From contig MNCI01034964.1 of the NCBI GenBank assembly GCA_015680685.1, positions 156,239 to 220,238 on the forward strand: DNA of 64,000 nucleotides, written 5' to 3'. The notes below the pieces were generated by a model that ran no database searches, was not told the DNA's origin, and saw only the letters and a program-made list of their open reading frames with translations. The position numbers and the translations under genes were made by a program. This DNA is from Gnetum montanum. Taxonomy: Eukaryota; Streptophyta; Gnetopsida; Gnetales; Gnetaceae. Shown piece by piece: positions 47,101 through 59,637 of the stretch. The number at the start of each line of letters is the position of its first letter. The stretch's first letter is position 1.

Positions 47101-47838
47101 GAAGTATGAGATGCTTGGATTACTTGGGGCCTCGATGAGGGTTCTGCTAGTATGAAAAAATGTGGTGGTGAGGTAGACATCACCAAGTGTGGGTGCATGG
47201 GATGAGGTTGAATTGCAAATGGCATGGATAAGAACCAGGAGGAAAATTGAGATACCAATTAAAACTCGTATATGATAATAATGGGTGTAGAGCTAAACAT
47301 GGTATGATGGAAAACATGGAAATTAGGCTAAGAGACTTGTCCCATTGATGAGGTAGTATTTATGAAGCTAGGTTGTTTAGGAAGCCAATCATTGGAAAAG
47401 TCTCTCGATGAAGGTGTCTAGCTCTAGTTCAGTCTCAAATTCATCTTGCTTTTCCAAGAGATCCTTTGAGCTAATTTCCTTACTAAATTCATTGACACCT
47501 ATGAGTTGTATTAGCATTTGTGCATAAAAGTTAGCAAGGGGGTTTTGGTCATAAGGAGATGGAATGTATTCTTTCCCATCCCAATGCATAATTTTGAATT
47601 GATGCTTAGCATTAGATTAGGAGCATGGTATCAAGATACTAGATTGTATCTTGACATAGAGGAAGTTGTATAACTCATCATTAATAACCACAAAATCTAG
47701 GTTTTTTCCCCTTTTTTGGAATGATTGTCTTCATTTAATGACCCCAAGGTCTTTCAAGTCATAGACACAAACTAAATCTTGGTTGGAGACCATGTATGTA
47801 AGGTTGAGTCATAATATGGTTGATTTACAAAAGGACAT
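44170..47838 (-). pseudogene. Gag-protease polyprotein relic, family B, copy 2
   Basis: It starts MSFCKSTIL at 47838 (compare MPFQKSTKF in copy 1). The Gag core lies near 46660-46440; the CHYHQMASHDTKFYLALKDD motif at about 45880-45820; repeated KEPFVI/KKPFIIHVPP linker motifs; and an aspartic-protease-like domain with HVYDGARTNVVSFFVV near 44870-44820 and FNLIIGRLWL at about 44665-44635. After the protease the reading decays into the 32-bp array. No RT or integrase is found, as in copy 1. Dense TAG/TAA stops make it a relic. Confidence 0.82.
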
Positions 47839-47858
47839 TAATTAGTACCAAAAAAACT

Positions 47859-47958
47859 ATGTCAAGCCAGCATAAACTAAGATGGAATTTGCAAAACCAT
47901 GTTGAGCTCTTCAAAACTATGCTAGGATAGCAAAAACTATGTTGGGCTGTGTGTGCAC
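47859..47958. repeat. 20-bp tandem array near family B gag start
   Basis: Units at 47859, 47879, 47899, 47919 and 47939 share ATG(C/T)T(A/G)G followed by about 13 A-rich bases (for example ATGCTAGGATAGCAAAAACT). It lies immediately 5' (minus sense) of the gag start. Confidence 0.75.
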
Positions 47959-49563
47959 ATCTAAAACCAAATTTTGTGAAATTTTGAAGTTTAAGTTTTG
48001 TTGGGGCTTTAAAAAGCTGAGCACTTGTTATGAAAATTTAAATATGAAAAAAATGAATATTGGTAATATGTTGAGTTTTGAAAAGATGGTATTTTTCCAA
48101 AACTAGTTGGATGTTATAATAGGCAAGTTTGGTTTGCCTTATTTAAAAATATGTTATTATGTTTTCACTTATGGAAAAACTACACTAGGTATTGGTGTGC
48201 AACGAAGGAAAAAATAGTATTGTTTTAAATATATATTGGATATCTTGGAAAACAAAGCTAGGATTTGTGGAAATGAGAAAATGTAATTGGTACACCAAAA
48301 CTATGCTAGGTAGTTTGGTAAAGGGAAAAAGGTGGATTGGTTTTGCTAAGAGACCTAATGGAAAAATTCATAGCAGGAAATGGGTAGTGGAAAGATGTGC
48401 TAGTGTTTGGAAAATCCAAGGTTAATTTTTAACAAAAGAATTATGCATGTTTCTTAAGAAACTATGCTAGCTTCCAATAGTTGAGCAATTTTTGTGAGTT
48501 TCATAGCAACACCCAAATTGACTACAACAACCATGCTAGATATTAGTTGCAGGCAAATGGATGGCAATGATGGATTTTCATGGAAAAATTTAAAGGTTTC
48601 AATGTAAATTTAAAAAATCTTAACTTGTACAAAAATTTATTTTGAAATTATCAAAGTAGAATTGGATGAAGAACTTGGGTGGAGGCCCTCCTTTTAGCAC
48701 AAAAACCTATAATGCCTAAAAAATTTGGTGTTGGAAAACCAAAAATTCTAGGTGAAAGAAGTTAACTCTGGATCCCAAGGACCTCCAAGAAGATGATCAA
48801 AAGCACCCTAGATGGTCTTGTTGATCACCTAGGGACTTAAAAATTGTAAAAAAAAAGTGTAGATCTAACCAAAAGAGCACAAAAAAATGAATTGCAAATT
48901 TTATTAAAAAATAATAATAGTTGCAAATACAAAAGGTTCAAGCGAGTACAAGTTTTTTGTACTTAAAATGCACAAAGAGCTACATGAGAAGTGGTCACAA
49001 TCCTAGTGAAAAAAAAAGTGTGTCCTTCAGTTAGCTTGATGATTCAGGTGCTCCAAAGCTTCACTTCCACAACTCTCTACTAGTTCTCAAGTTGGATCTA
49101 CTACACTAGTTGAAAAATGGGTAAAGTAATTGCAATGTTGATTACAAAGGAGATAAGGTAATTATAGCGTTGATTGCCAAGGGCCTAAGGTATGTGCTTG
49201 AATTTTTGTTATAATGGTACTATGCTAAGAGTCCTAAGTACTTTCCTATTTGTTAAAAAGTCTTACAAAATCCAAAAGGTTTTAAGTGCTCTAGGTTGCA
49301 AAGGATGGAACCAAGAAAAGTTTTGCTGGTAAAAGAATTGTTTGTGGAATCTATTCACTATGTTCAAATTTATCTTTTATAGGTTATATGGTTGTTGGTT
49401 TTTGGTTGCAAATTTCTACCATGGTTGCTGATAGATTAGTATAATATGCAGCTATGGTAGGCCATCATTTCTAGCTTAGTTATCCATTTTTGATAAGTTT
49501 TCATGCATCAAGGGCACCAAAACCACATTGGATAATATCAATAGTAAACAAACTTTTCCAACC
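47959..49563. other. Non-coding leader-like region of family B copy 2
   Basis: No coding signal. ATGCTAG words recur singly (48304, 48465, 48530) between AT-rich stretches, linking the two 20-bp arrays. It probably belongs to the leader or LTR of the family, but no LTR pair could be matched. Confidence 0.45.
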
Positions 49564-49742
49564 ATGTTGGCTTCATTCATCTATGCTAGCCTCATGGGAA
49601 TAATGCTAACATCATGGAATCCATGCTAGAATTATTGGATCAATGCTAGCCTAGTTGGAAAAGAAAAACCCCAACCACTCCAATGCTAGCTTTTGTAAAA
49701 AGTAGAAATCCCATAATTCCAATGTTGGCCTTGTGGCATCTG
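49564..49742. repeat. 20-bp tandem array, second block
   Basis: ATGCTAG-headed units at 49564, 49583, 49603, 49623 and 49643, then at two-unit spacing at 49683 and 49722. Same 20-bp rhythm and head word as 47859-47958. Confidence 0.75.
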
Positions 49743-50169
49743 CACTGAAGGTGGGAATTACACTAGCAATTGTTGGGAAAATGAAAACCCAAGAACTTCA
49801 ACATTGGATTTAGTTATTTCTAGCGTAGTTGAGGAAATGACCAACATAAAATCCATGAAAATGCAAGATTTGGTAGTTTTTAAGGAATTTTCAACCTTCC
49901 CAAGCCCAAATATAGACATGCATTAATTTTCCACTTGGCAAGTAAGGCTATGACAACTAATGGAACATTTTTTAGCTCCAAAAGTTTAAGTATGTGATAT
50001 TGTAGCTCATGAACTTCCAACCTTATAATTTTACAATGAAAATCTAGCTTCAAGTATAGCGGTGAAGTATACAATGCCAAAAGGCTACAACATGCATTTT
50101 TTTGGTGCATGAATTGTGTAGAAAATAGTAGGGTAGTTTCTTCTAGCTAGCTAATGGTTCAAGTAACTT

Positions 50170-51080
50170 TGTTGAGATGGTTCAACATTGGGCAGTAGAT
50201 AGATGGTTCCATACCTCTTGTGTCATACTACTATCGTTGGAGCAGCTGCTTGTCAAGTTTCTGGATTATTTTAGCAGCTGTCCAAGCCTCTAGTATGGTT
50301 TCATAGGTAGGTGCTACCGGTGGCCACTTCTCTTCTAGTAGCTTAGTAGCTACTTTATCCTTCATTATCTTCTACTAGGATGAAATAGGAGCATGGTAGA
50401 GTGTGTTGTTGGCATAACATGCTATGCCTCTCCTTCAGCAAAGTTTTTTGATAAGGCATGAGAAGGAAAGTATCTTCCTTCCTCACTTATTTTCTTTTAA
50501 GCACTTATTGATTTCAAGGTAGATGAGATAAGGGAGGTTGACAGGGAACTTTCTACTTAGAGCAGTGTAAGAATAGGCATAGAAGGTGGTCACCTTTCTA
50601 AGCCTCATTGTAGAATTTAGGTGATAGGTCATTATCTTGAAGCACGCTTTGCCATGGTGAGTACACGATATACCTTATGGCCCATCCTATAGCAATTTTA
50701 GATTCATTCTTTATTTTTTTTGCTATCCATGTAGGTAGAGATTGCCAAAAGTGTTACCCCTGTATTGGGCAACATAAGGACCTTCACAATGGCTTCAATC
50801 AAGTAGGAAATGGTTATATCCTTGATCTTGACCATCTTGTCTTCTTGTCAGTTGTTTTGAAATAGGTACATCTCTCCCATGTACCATTCTCCACTAGATG
50901 AGAAAATGGACCACATGGGAGACCCCTGTAGTTGAGTGTAGACTTTGTTAGGCACCAATTCAAAGAAGGAACTAAAGTTAAGTTCTTGGAGAAGCGAATT
51001 TGGACCCTTTTGAAACAAATCCTTTCAAGGTAGCCCTTAGTTAATGTGACTTCTAGATTAGGCATTGACCTTAACACCTC
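50170..51080 (-). pseudogene. Decayed ORF resembling plant transposon N-terminal (mobile-domain-like) proteins
   Basis: One minus-strand frame reads HLNSTMRLRKVTTFYAYSYT, ALSRKFPVNLPYLIYLEINK, LSFSCLIKKLC and KVATKLLEEKWPPVAPTYET (about 50600-50250) with scattered stops. The pattern (folded region ending in a conserved Leu/Pro segment, then a linker) recalls the 'putative plant transposon protein' or plant mobile domain type of proteins near plant retroelements. I cannot confirm the family without a search. It is co-directional with and upstream of gag-protease copy 2. The coiled-coil tail at 1-992 may come from a similar protein. Confidence 0.45.
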
Positions 51081-51590
51081 ATCTTACCTTGACTGGTTAG
51101 TTTCTACTATGGGAATCTAATGAATAGATGCCACTTTGGGCTTTTCCTAAAGAGGTCATATTGCATGGGTTTTGGCCTCTTATTCCTACAGCTATTGTGG
51201 TTGTTGGTCCTTCCTCCTCATGACCACTTTTCCCTTGGTTGTTATGGTCCCTCTAGAGGTGCCCCCCTCTTTGGTGTCATTCGTGATAACAAGCATAACC
51301 AAGGATTAGTAATTAATGTGTAACCCTTTGTGCTCTTTTGTACCTTTCTCTTTTAGTTAAGTTACACTTAGTTTAGTTGTAATCATGGAAAATTGTTAAT
51401 ATTATTATTATTTTATTCATTTAGCCACTAGAGTTTGTTTATGAGGTTTAACTTAATGTAGATGGCAGTTTTAATAGGGTTTAAATAGTTAAACCTTGGG
51501 GTGTTAGAAAACGTTTTGAAAACTTTTCTATCATAAACCATAGATTTGTGATTCCTGCAACATAAAAATCACCTTTGGTAGCTAGAGGGT
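51081..51590. other. Spacer between family B and element 4
   Basis: A 67-codon + frame (51120-51323) has no support. No repeat or motif otherwise. Confidence 0.35.
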
Positions 51591-51800
51591 CTAATAATGA
51601 TGGCAAGTGGATAAGTGGTTTCAAAGTTATGGTACTCAAAATGTGCTTTGGTCTCTAAAAATTGCAAAAACTCCCCTCATGTTATGAAGAAAATATGAAA
51701 AATTGACTAAGTGTTGACACATATTTATAGAGTTTTATTGATTTGTCGATGGGGATGCGTTGACACATTGGGTTGTGTTAACAAGGATATGTTGATGTAG
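51591..51800 (-). repeat. 3' LTR fragment of element 4
   Basis: AAAATTGCAAAAACTCCCCTCATG near 51660-51685 and the TATTTATAGAG TATA-box region at 51725 match the LTR. The next bases (GGATATGTTGATGTAGCC) match the U3 end of the 5' LTR. The remaining 600 or so bases of the LTR are missing to the left. Confidence 0.65.
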
Positions 51801-53399
51801 CCATTTCAGATAGTTTTCCACATTAAAAAAACTAAGTGTTAGGGAAGATCTTGGTGATGAAATTAGAGTTCAAAGGAAGCCAAAAAGTCTAGAATGATGA
51901 AAAATCATGGAAGATGACTTCAAATTAGTTTTGGGAAAGAAGATTTAGAGAAAATGATTTTTCCAAGTAGTGCAAAAATGTATGTTCCTTGTTGGAAAAC
52001 AATGGAATTGAATGCAAAATAAGGGATAGGAAGTTTATCAACTCAAACGAAGGAGTATGCAAGTGGATCCTCCTCATAGCAGGTTCATGTCCTTAATTCC
52101 CTTGCATGCCCTCATACTTATAAGTTTGTAGGCACGAAGGATGATTAATGACCATGAATTATTAAAAATCAAAACCACATAAGACATTATCAAGGAAATA
52201 GGACATCACAAACAAACATATTGATTAACCATGATAAGAGGTAGTGATGTGATAGGTGGTAAGAGTTTGGAAAATGGGAGAGAGAGTATGATAATGGATT
52301 CTCGCATCCTAGTCACATGAAGTCCTTTGTGAATTGTATCATTAGTGTGATCCAATATTGTCTGATCCTTAGTCAAAAATAAGTCCATCCACTTCCAATG
52401 GTTTTGCATTGATACATTTACACCATTCAATCCCTAGAATTCATGAACACTCCCAAAGATCACCCATATTCCAATGAGAGAAGAAAAGAAAAGCAAAAGT
52501 TAAGAGGGCCTTAGTTAGAGGGGTGCCTTTACGCATTGGTAACATGTCTTTCTAGCCTAATAAGAAATGTTTGTAGTCCATTATTTTGTCTAAGGGGTGT
52601 TCTTTGAATTACCATGTTTTTTTTGTCATTTGTTTTGGTAGGAACCACACTATGCAAAGAAATTACTTCCTATTAATAGGTGACATTAGAAATGGTGAAT
52701 AATTGTTGAGAATACCCATAAAACTCTAGAAGGTAGGTAGGTATAAAAGGTAACAAGTCCCCTTGAAGCCACACCCTTATCAATTCCACTTGATTTATTC
52801 CAAGTTTGGTAAGTTCCAAGGTCACAAATTCTATATAAGTTGTTATCAAGAAAGTACCTTATGCTTCCAAGATGAGAGAACACCAAGAGTTGAGTGGAAT
52901 GGATGGATGACATGAGTTCACTGCTTAATATCATGAGAAAACAAATGTTCCATTTATTGATGTCATAATTCAAATATGAAATCAAGTCATTAAGAAATAA
53001 ATTTAACTAATATATTTTAATAAACCTTTAACAATCGATAGCTATATCAAGCAGCAAAGTTCTAATGGAAATAAAAAAGATAAAGACATGTAAAAATATA
53101 CAAATAAGGAAAAATATAAAAGAAATTGCAAAAAACATAAGAAAATGAAAAACGTATAAAAATGATGTAAAATAGAAAATTTGAAAAATTAAGATGACAT
53201 TACAAAATGTTAGAATCAATGGCCATCTCCTCCATGACTAAGTTGAAAGGGGAAGATCTAAAACATAGAACGAGCTTGGCCATTAGTTAAGGTGTTGTGA
53301 CCATTGGTTACTTTTATCTATAGGAAAGGTTTGACTTGTTGCATGGTGACCAATAATCATTTGTTTGGGATACCAATATGGTAAATCATCATGATCCCA
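51801..53399 (-). other. 3' untranslated region of element 4
   Basis: Collinear blocks with element 1: GTGGATCCTCC...AGCAGGTTCATG at 52060 and the TAAGGGGTG...GAATT block at 52590. No coding content. Confidence 0.65.
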
Positions 53400-54560
53400 A
53401 ATGGAAAAGTTTCATGGACAATGTAAGGATCCTCTCATAGCATTTCAAATTTTGTGTTTTGAGGTACATGCTTGGCGTTCTAGTAGAGTAGCTTATCTCC
53501 TAGTTGAAATTTGACTTTCCTTATCTTGAGATCATGACATTGCTTGTTGTGTGCCTTGTGCACTTCATTCAAAGATAGGGCCACTAATCAATTTTTGTCT
53601 AGAATGTTTAAATTCATTATACTTTGTTTTTGGGCTAAACTTAAATCTAGGTTAAGGTCACAAGTCATTGAAAGTGTACAAAGCTCTGTTTGGATAGGAA
53701 GAGTTTGAAGCTTCTCATACACTAACTAATAGGGAGAATAACCAATAGGAAGTATCCATGTTAAACAATAAGCCTAAAGAGCATTGTTGAGCTTTGTGCT
53801 TTAATCCTTCCTACAATTACTAACTTTTCATGTTAGTAATTTTGTTATTTTCTTATTTGTGACCTCCACTTGACTATTGGCTTGTGGATGGTATTGAGTT
53901 ATGAGTTTATGTTCAACCCCCAAGAATTGCATAAGTTTTCAAAATGTGGCACCTATAAAGTATGTTCTATTATTAGAAATTAGTGCCTATGGCACACCAA
54001 AACTTATTTACAAGATTTTGTTGTACAAATTGTACTACTGTAGAGGATGCATAGCTAGTGATGGTAGTGGCTTCAGCCCACTTACTACAATATTCAATAG
54101 AAATGACTATGGATACCTTTCCATTTAACATGGGATTGATGGATCTCATGAAGTCAATTCCACAAAGATCAAAAGGTTCTAATGGTTAAATCCACTATTG
54201 GAACCCTTCCATTCATGTAATCATCCCTCCATCTTGTTGGCATCTATCATGAGAATGGAAGAAGTGATTAACATCTCTAAAGATTATTGGCGAATAATAC
54301 CCTTCCATGAGGATTTTAATAGTCATCCTCCTCCTAGCATAGTGGCCTCCACAAGGACCTTCATATATGTTTTCAATGACTCAAAGTTGATCTGCATTAC
54401 AAACACACCATCATACCAGGTCATTAGCACAACTCTTATAGATGCTTCCTTTAATTTCCATGAAATGTTTGGGCTAGTGGAGAAACTGATGTTTCTTCCT
54501 ACTATCCCATTAATGTGGCATGTCATGAATGAGTAGGTAGAAAAGGATGTGATCATAATA
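53400..54560 (-). pseudogene. Integrase of element 4
   Basis: Decayed. The C-terminal segment reads GDKLLYXNAKHVPQNTKFEM at 53500-53440, matching GDKVLYWNPHMCHNVPNFKH of element 1. The core with HPQAN-like sequence lies near 53870 and the D-N-x-x-F segment near 53970. Frames change several times. Confidence 0.7.
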
Positions 54561-54579
54561 GCTTGAATCTTTGGGATTT

Positions 54580-55900
54580 ATAGCTTTAACAATATCAACA
54601 AAGAGAAGTCCATCTTAAAACTGATTAGATAATGATCCTTCATCTTGTTTCTTATCCCATTTTAAATGAGAAAACTGGTTAGTAACCAAATTCTTAGTTC
54701 CCTTTCTGTCAATCATCATTAGATCAAACTCTTGAAGAATCACTTGTCATCATATGACACAGGGGTTTACCATTGATTTATTTATGAGGAAGTGTATAGC
54801 ACTATGGTTAATGTGCATAAAAACTTGGTATCCAAACATATAGTACTTGAATTTCTCTAAGGCATACAACACAACCATGAGCTCCTTTTCACTGATGGTG
54901 TAGTTTAGATGTGCACTTAGAATGCTCCTACTTGCATAATGGATATAGTATGGATGTTTGTAATCATCTAACTATGTAAGAATGGCCTCTAAAGCATAAT
55001 TTGATGCATCAATCTTGATGTGGAATGGCATGGACTAGTCTAGTGCTCATAGAATTAGAGTTTCTACAAGTTTCTACTTTAATTATTGGAATGCATTTTT
55101 GCATTCCTTGGTCTTGGTGAATGGTACATCCTTCTTTGTGAGCTTCACCAATGGCTTGGAGATCTTTAAGAATTTTTTGATGAAGTGCCTATAATAACCT
55201 ATGTGTCCAAGAAATGAACTTGCATGTTTTACCATTGTTAGTTTCATGGTTATTTCTTAGATGACTCATACTTTTTCCAAGTCTACCTTGATTCCTTTAT
55301 GAGAAATTTTATGCTCTAAGACAATGCTTTCTTGGACTATTAGATGGATCTTTTACTAGTTGAACCTTAAATTAATCTCCATACACATTTGTAGTACTTG
55401 ATCAAGATTGTCTAAGGCTTACTTAAAGGTAGCCCCATAGGTAGAAAAGTCATCCATGAAGACTTCTACCCCACTATCGATCTGTTGTTGAAAGATGCTA
55501 AGGACCAATCGTTGGAATATGGCATGAGCATTTCATAGTCCAAAGGACATATTATTTTTTGAAAAATTCCCCTAAGGACTTGTGAATGTAGTCTTGGCTT
55601 GGCCCTTTGGTGCTATCTAGATTTGGTTATAGCCACTATAACCATTAAGAAAGCTATAGTAATAATGCCCTACTATAGTATCCAATACTTGGTCTACAAA
55701 TGACAATGGAAAATGGTCCTTATATAACACCATATTTAATAGTTGAAAGTGTATACAAACTCTCCATTTTTCTTCTTTCTTTGAAACAATAACAAGTGGG
55801 CTAACCGACTCACTATCTACAATTGGGTAGATGAACCCAAATTTGAGGAGCTGCTCAATCTCCTCTTTGATGATCTACTTCAGTTATGGGTTTAATCATT
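54580..55900 (-). pseudogene. Reverse transcriptase and RNase H of element 4
   Basis: EKWRVCIHFQLLN near 55770, DHFPLSFVDQVLDTIVGHYY, YSFLNGYSGYNQI near 55640 (first catalytic Asp changed to Asn) and EVFMDDFSTYG at about 55440-55465 (FMDD intact). RNase H traces follow to about 54650. Stops are frequent. Confidence 0.87.
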
Positions 55901-56423
55901 ATTATGGTTGCCTCTTTGGCATGATGGAAGATTCTATGTACATTTCATGCTTGCATATCCAAGGATTTATCCCTGTAAGCTCATGAGACCAAGTAAAGAT
56001 TGTTGGCCATTTGTTCATAACTTTCAAGAATTTCTATTTCTTCTCAAGAGCAAGTGTGACATTGATAATCACCAACTTGCCATTATTGAGAAATACATAT
56101 TTCATGCCTATTGGTAGACCCTTTAATTCAGGGGGCTCTTGCTTAAAAGTACGAGGGATCTCCAACTCCTCCTAATCTATTTCACTTTGTGCATTGAAGA
56201 GTTGACAATGAAGTTGCTCTAGTTTATTCATTCTCTCAACATAGAAGCTAGTAAGGCTCCCAGCTAGTTCCATGCACATTGCTGATTCAACTTCATCATC
56301 TATTATCAACCACTAGGTATCTTCTTCTTTTGTGGCTGTTACATCTAAGCATCTTTGAATTACTACAATTTTTACACACTAATTACATGCTTGACATGAT
56401 GTGTCTTTAATGGTCCATAGTCT

Positions 56424-56930
56424 CTACATGCAATGGTACCCTGTGTGACTATACATGATGCATGAAACTCTCTTTTTCTTCATTTTTGCAACTTTATTTT
56501 TATTGAAAATCTCCAAGAAAAGGTCTTGAATATCCATTTTCAGATCTATTGTGCTCAACCATTCCCTTTCAATGATAATAGGGAAGTCCCCCTTGTGGTT
56601 CTCTACATGGATCATCAGGAAATTGGTAGGATAGGACCACCAACAAATAGTGGTCACAATGTCCTCCACTAATCCTAAAACAATAGCGATGGACAAATTT
56701 GCTATCTCCAATCTAATGTTTCTCTTTTTCAAAGGAGGTAGGTTTCATACCTTGTACATCTCTTGAGAAATTAACTTCAATACCTAAGTCTAAAAGAACC
56801 TTTCACAATTCATTTTTTGTGATCTATAGGTAGATGAGGGGACTCCTAAATTAGAACTCTTCTTGGAAAGGTGGCCAACACTAATCTAATCTATGATCAC
56901 ATGGGCCAACATGATAGCATGGATTTGGAG
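56424..56930 (-). pseudogene. Protease of element 4
   Basis: A 102-codon open frame (56424-56732) carries LGLVEDIVTTICWWSYPTNF and FPIIIEREWLSTIDL, collinear with the protease of elements 1 and 2. The catalytic D-S-G region just upstream (about 56790) is shifted and broken. Confidence 0.8.
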
Positions 56931-57539
56931 AGAGCTTTAAATTAAATGCAGCTCGCTATGACTTTTAGATGTATAAGTAGCAAGGTTAGTAGCCATAGGT
57001 GTTGGAGAGGGCTTCATGGAGCTATTGGTTTTAAAGAATAACCTCTTATAAGGCTTGTATTTAGAACCACTTAGCATTCATGGAGCTAATGATTCATTGT
57101 CTTCATGGCATTTCTTTCCTATGGTTTTGTGGGTACCCTATATAGATGGAGCAGGTGGAAAGGTGTTATAAGTTATGGTCCAAGAGTGGATGTGTGTTGG
57201 AAGGATAGAAGGAGAAAGCAGACTTCTCCCTTGGAAAAGGTGTTTAGTAGTATTTTAAAGGGTAGTAGTAGTATGGAACGGAAGCGTGACTAGATAAGTC
57301 ACATGGGGATATTAGCTACTAGACATACTATATTAGGTTTCCGATAAGGATATTGCTACCTTGATGATGGTATTCTCCATGATTGTGGGTGTTGCCACTA
57401 CTGATACTACTCTTGAGGTTGAGATGATGCTCCACTTAGATAATATACTTATTGGTGGAATTGTTGCCTATATTTTCCTTGTGGATAAGCCAACTTCCTT
57501 GGTTCTTACCATTTTTCCAACCTACGATTCAAAGCGTAT

Positions 57540-59494
57540 ATACCATATTCTTGTAAGTGTGACAACACTAGACACCATCCCTTAGGATATTCATATTAGC
57601 AAATTCCACAACCGTCATCATCAGTTTTATAATGTGCAACCTCCTCTACTGTTGCAACCTTATGCTTATTTTTGTGATATCCTTGTTTAGTATCCTTTTT
57701 CTTTCTTCTTCTATGAATACTACCCCCTTGGTCTCTATGTTCTTCTACAATCTTTAGAGTGCTTTGGAACTTCTCATCCAATAAGTTTCACATCTTATCT
57801 ACATTAGCTGATATTTTAGGAACAAATTTCTGTATTGGCAAGATTTTCCTATACATCACTTCATCAAGTAGTACCTCCTCCTCATGATCATAGAAATGGA
57901 CCTCTCTCTTACAAATGGAGGGGTCCCTGTTGTATTCTTCTGTACTTTCTTGCTTCTTGAGTTTACCTTCCTCTTTGGTCACCTAATTAATTAGCCTTTG
58001 AATCTAATGGACACTTAGTTCAAAAGTCTTTCTTAGGTATAGACCCCAAGAGTTCTCCTTGTTTCAATCCTGAGTCCATCTAAGATATGGTGTAGCTAAT
58101 CCCATTAGAAGTATCTATTACCTAGGAATCAGTGCAAAAGAGAATAGTACCTGCCTAGAACTACATCTAAGGACTCATGATTTCCTTGTTTCTAGCCTTG
58201 GATTTGCCTATGAAAATTGGACACTTTGGAGTAAGTTTGATACTCATTTTTGAATAGCTCTAACATTGTGCTCCATTGGTGGATAGATTCTAGTTATAAG
58301 TATTAGTACCAGCTTTTAGCCTATTTAATGAGTATCCTAGGAAAGAGTTTTATCTTTTTCCATTTATTTTCAATGTTCTACAAGGCACATGTATAATGAA
58401 AGGCTTGTAGATGATTTTATGGATCTAAGTTATATCCCCCTCAAATCTAAGTATATTGTTCATATCCAACCTTTTGATGTGACTATCTTCTAAGTGCCTA
58501 CTTGGGATTTGAATTGCCTCTAATACATTCAACATGTTCCTAATAGTCAAAAGAGGCTCATCATAGTCATAATGATCTCACTGATCCTTGTCATAGCCAT
58601 GACGCCTATGATGAGTCTTACTATGCCTTCTTTCTCTGTAATGCTCCTCCTCTTATTTCTGTACTTGCCCCTATTCTTTCCTATCTTGGTAGAATCTGTG
58701 ATCATCCCTATTCCTCTATTCATCTCCATCTCCATCTCAGCTACTCTTCTTTCTATCTTGGCCTCTAATCCTCTTGTTAGAGTTGGAGGAGGAAGATGAT
58801 GAGGATGAGGAAGAAGGAAAATTGGCATTAGAATGATGCCTACTAGATTCCCTTCTTCGATCGCTACCCTATTCCTTATGTTTATCTTTTTCTTTGTATA
58901 TGTCATTATTCTTTCTCTTGGGTGAATGGTTGTGGTTGTCATCTTTTGCGACCTTCTAGTCTTAAGAACCATTTTATCCTATTACCAAGGTTATCCATAG
59001 CTGATTACAACCTTTGGTTAAGGGTCTACCTATTAAAGAAAGGGGAAGAATCTGTGTATTAAAACACACCTAAAAAGAATTCTTCACCTTCTTTATGTTG
59101 TTGCAAGAATAACTAGGTAGGGATCCTCTTGCTTTTAGAGGCCTCATATCATGCTTCCATCTACTAATCCTTCCTCCTTTGGGCATCAATGGAATGACAA
59201 TCCTTGTAGAAGTGGTCTTGGACTTCATATTCTACATTAAGTCCAATGATGCCCAACCAAATTAGATATTCATCAACATTTTAGGAATAGATTAGTCGAG
59301 AGGCAACACAATATTGTCTTCCATGTTCCTTCATCGTAGCTACTCATCCTGATGTAGGATGAAGATAAAATATGGAGTGTAAGGATCTGGATGGATGTAA
59401 ACATTTGAAGTTATTGAGATGTTTTTTAAACCTCCTATCTCTGATTCGTTCTTCCTATAAGTGGTTAAGATTTGTTGCTACTAGAAGAAGCCAT
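57540..59494 (-). pseudogene. Gag of element 4
   Basis: It starts MASSSSNKS at 59494. A Ser/Arg/Asp-rich stretch lies near 58850-58600, the Gag core with NNILRFEGGYNLDPXNHLQA near 58470-58400, and a knuckle-like CGICXYEYPKGWC near 57600 in which the His is Tyr. Heavily interrupted. Confidence 0.8.
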
Positions 59495-59637
59495 ATTAGT
59501 CTTTGATAAAAATAATGTGCTTGTTCTTATGTTCTTAATGATTTATCATTTAATGGTCTTTACAACCTCTTTGTATGATTTACAATCTTTCCTACTTATT
59601 TCACTTAGCTACACTAAATCCTTAGTAATTAAATCAA

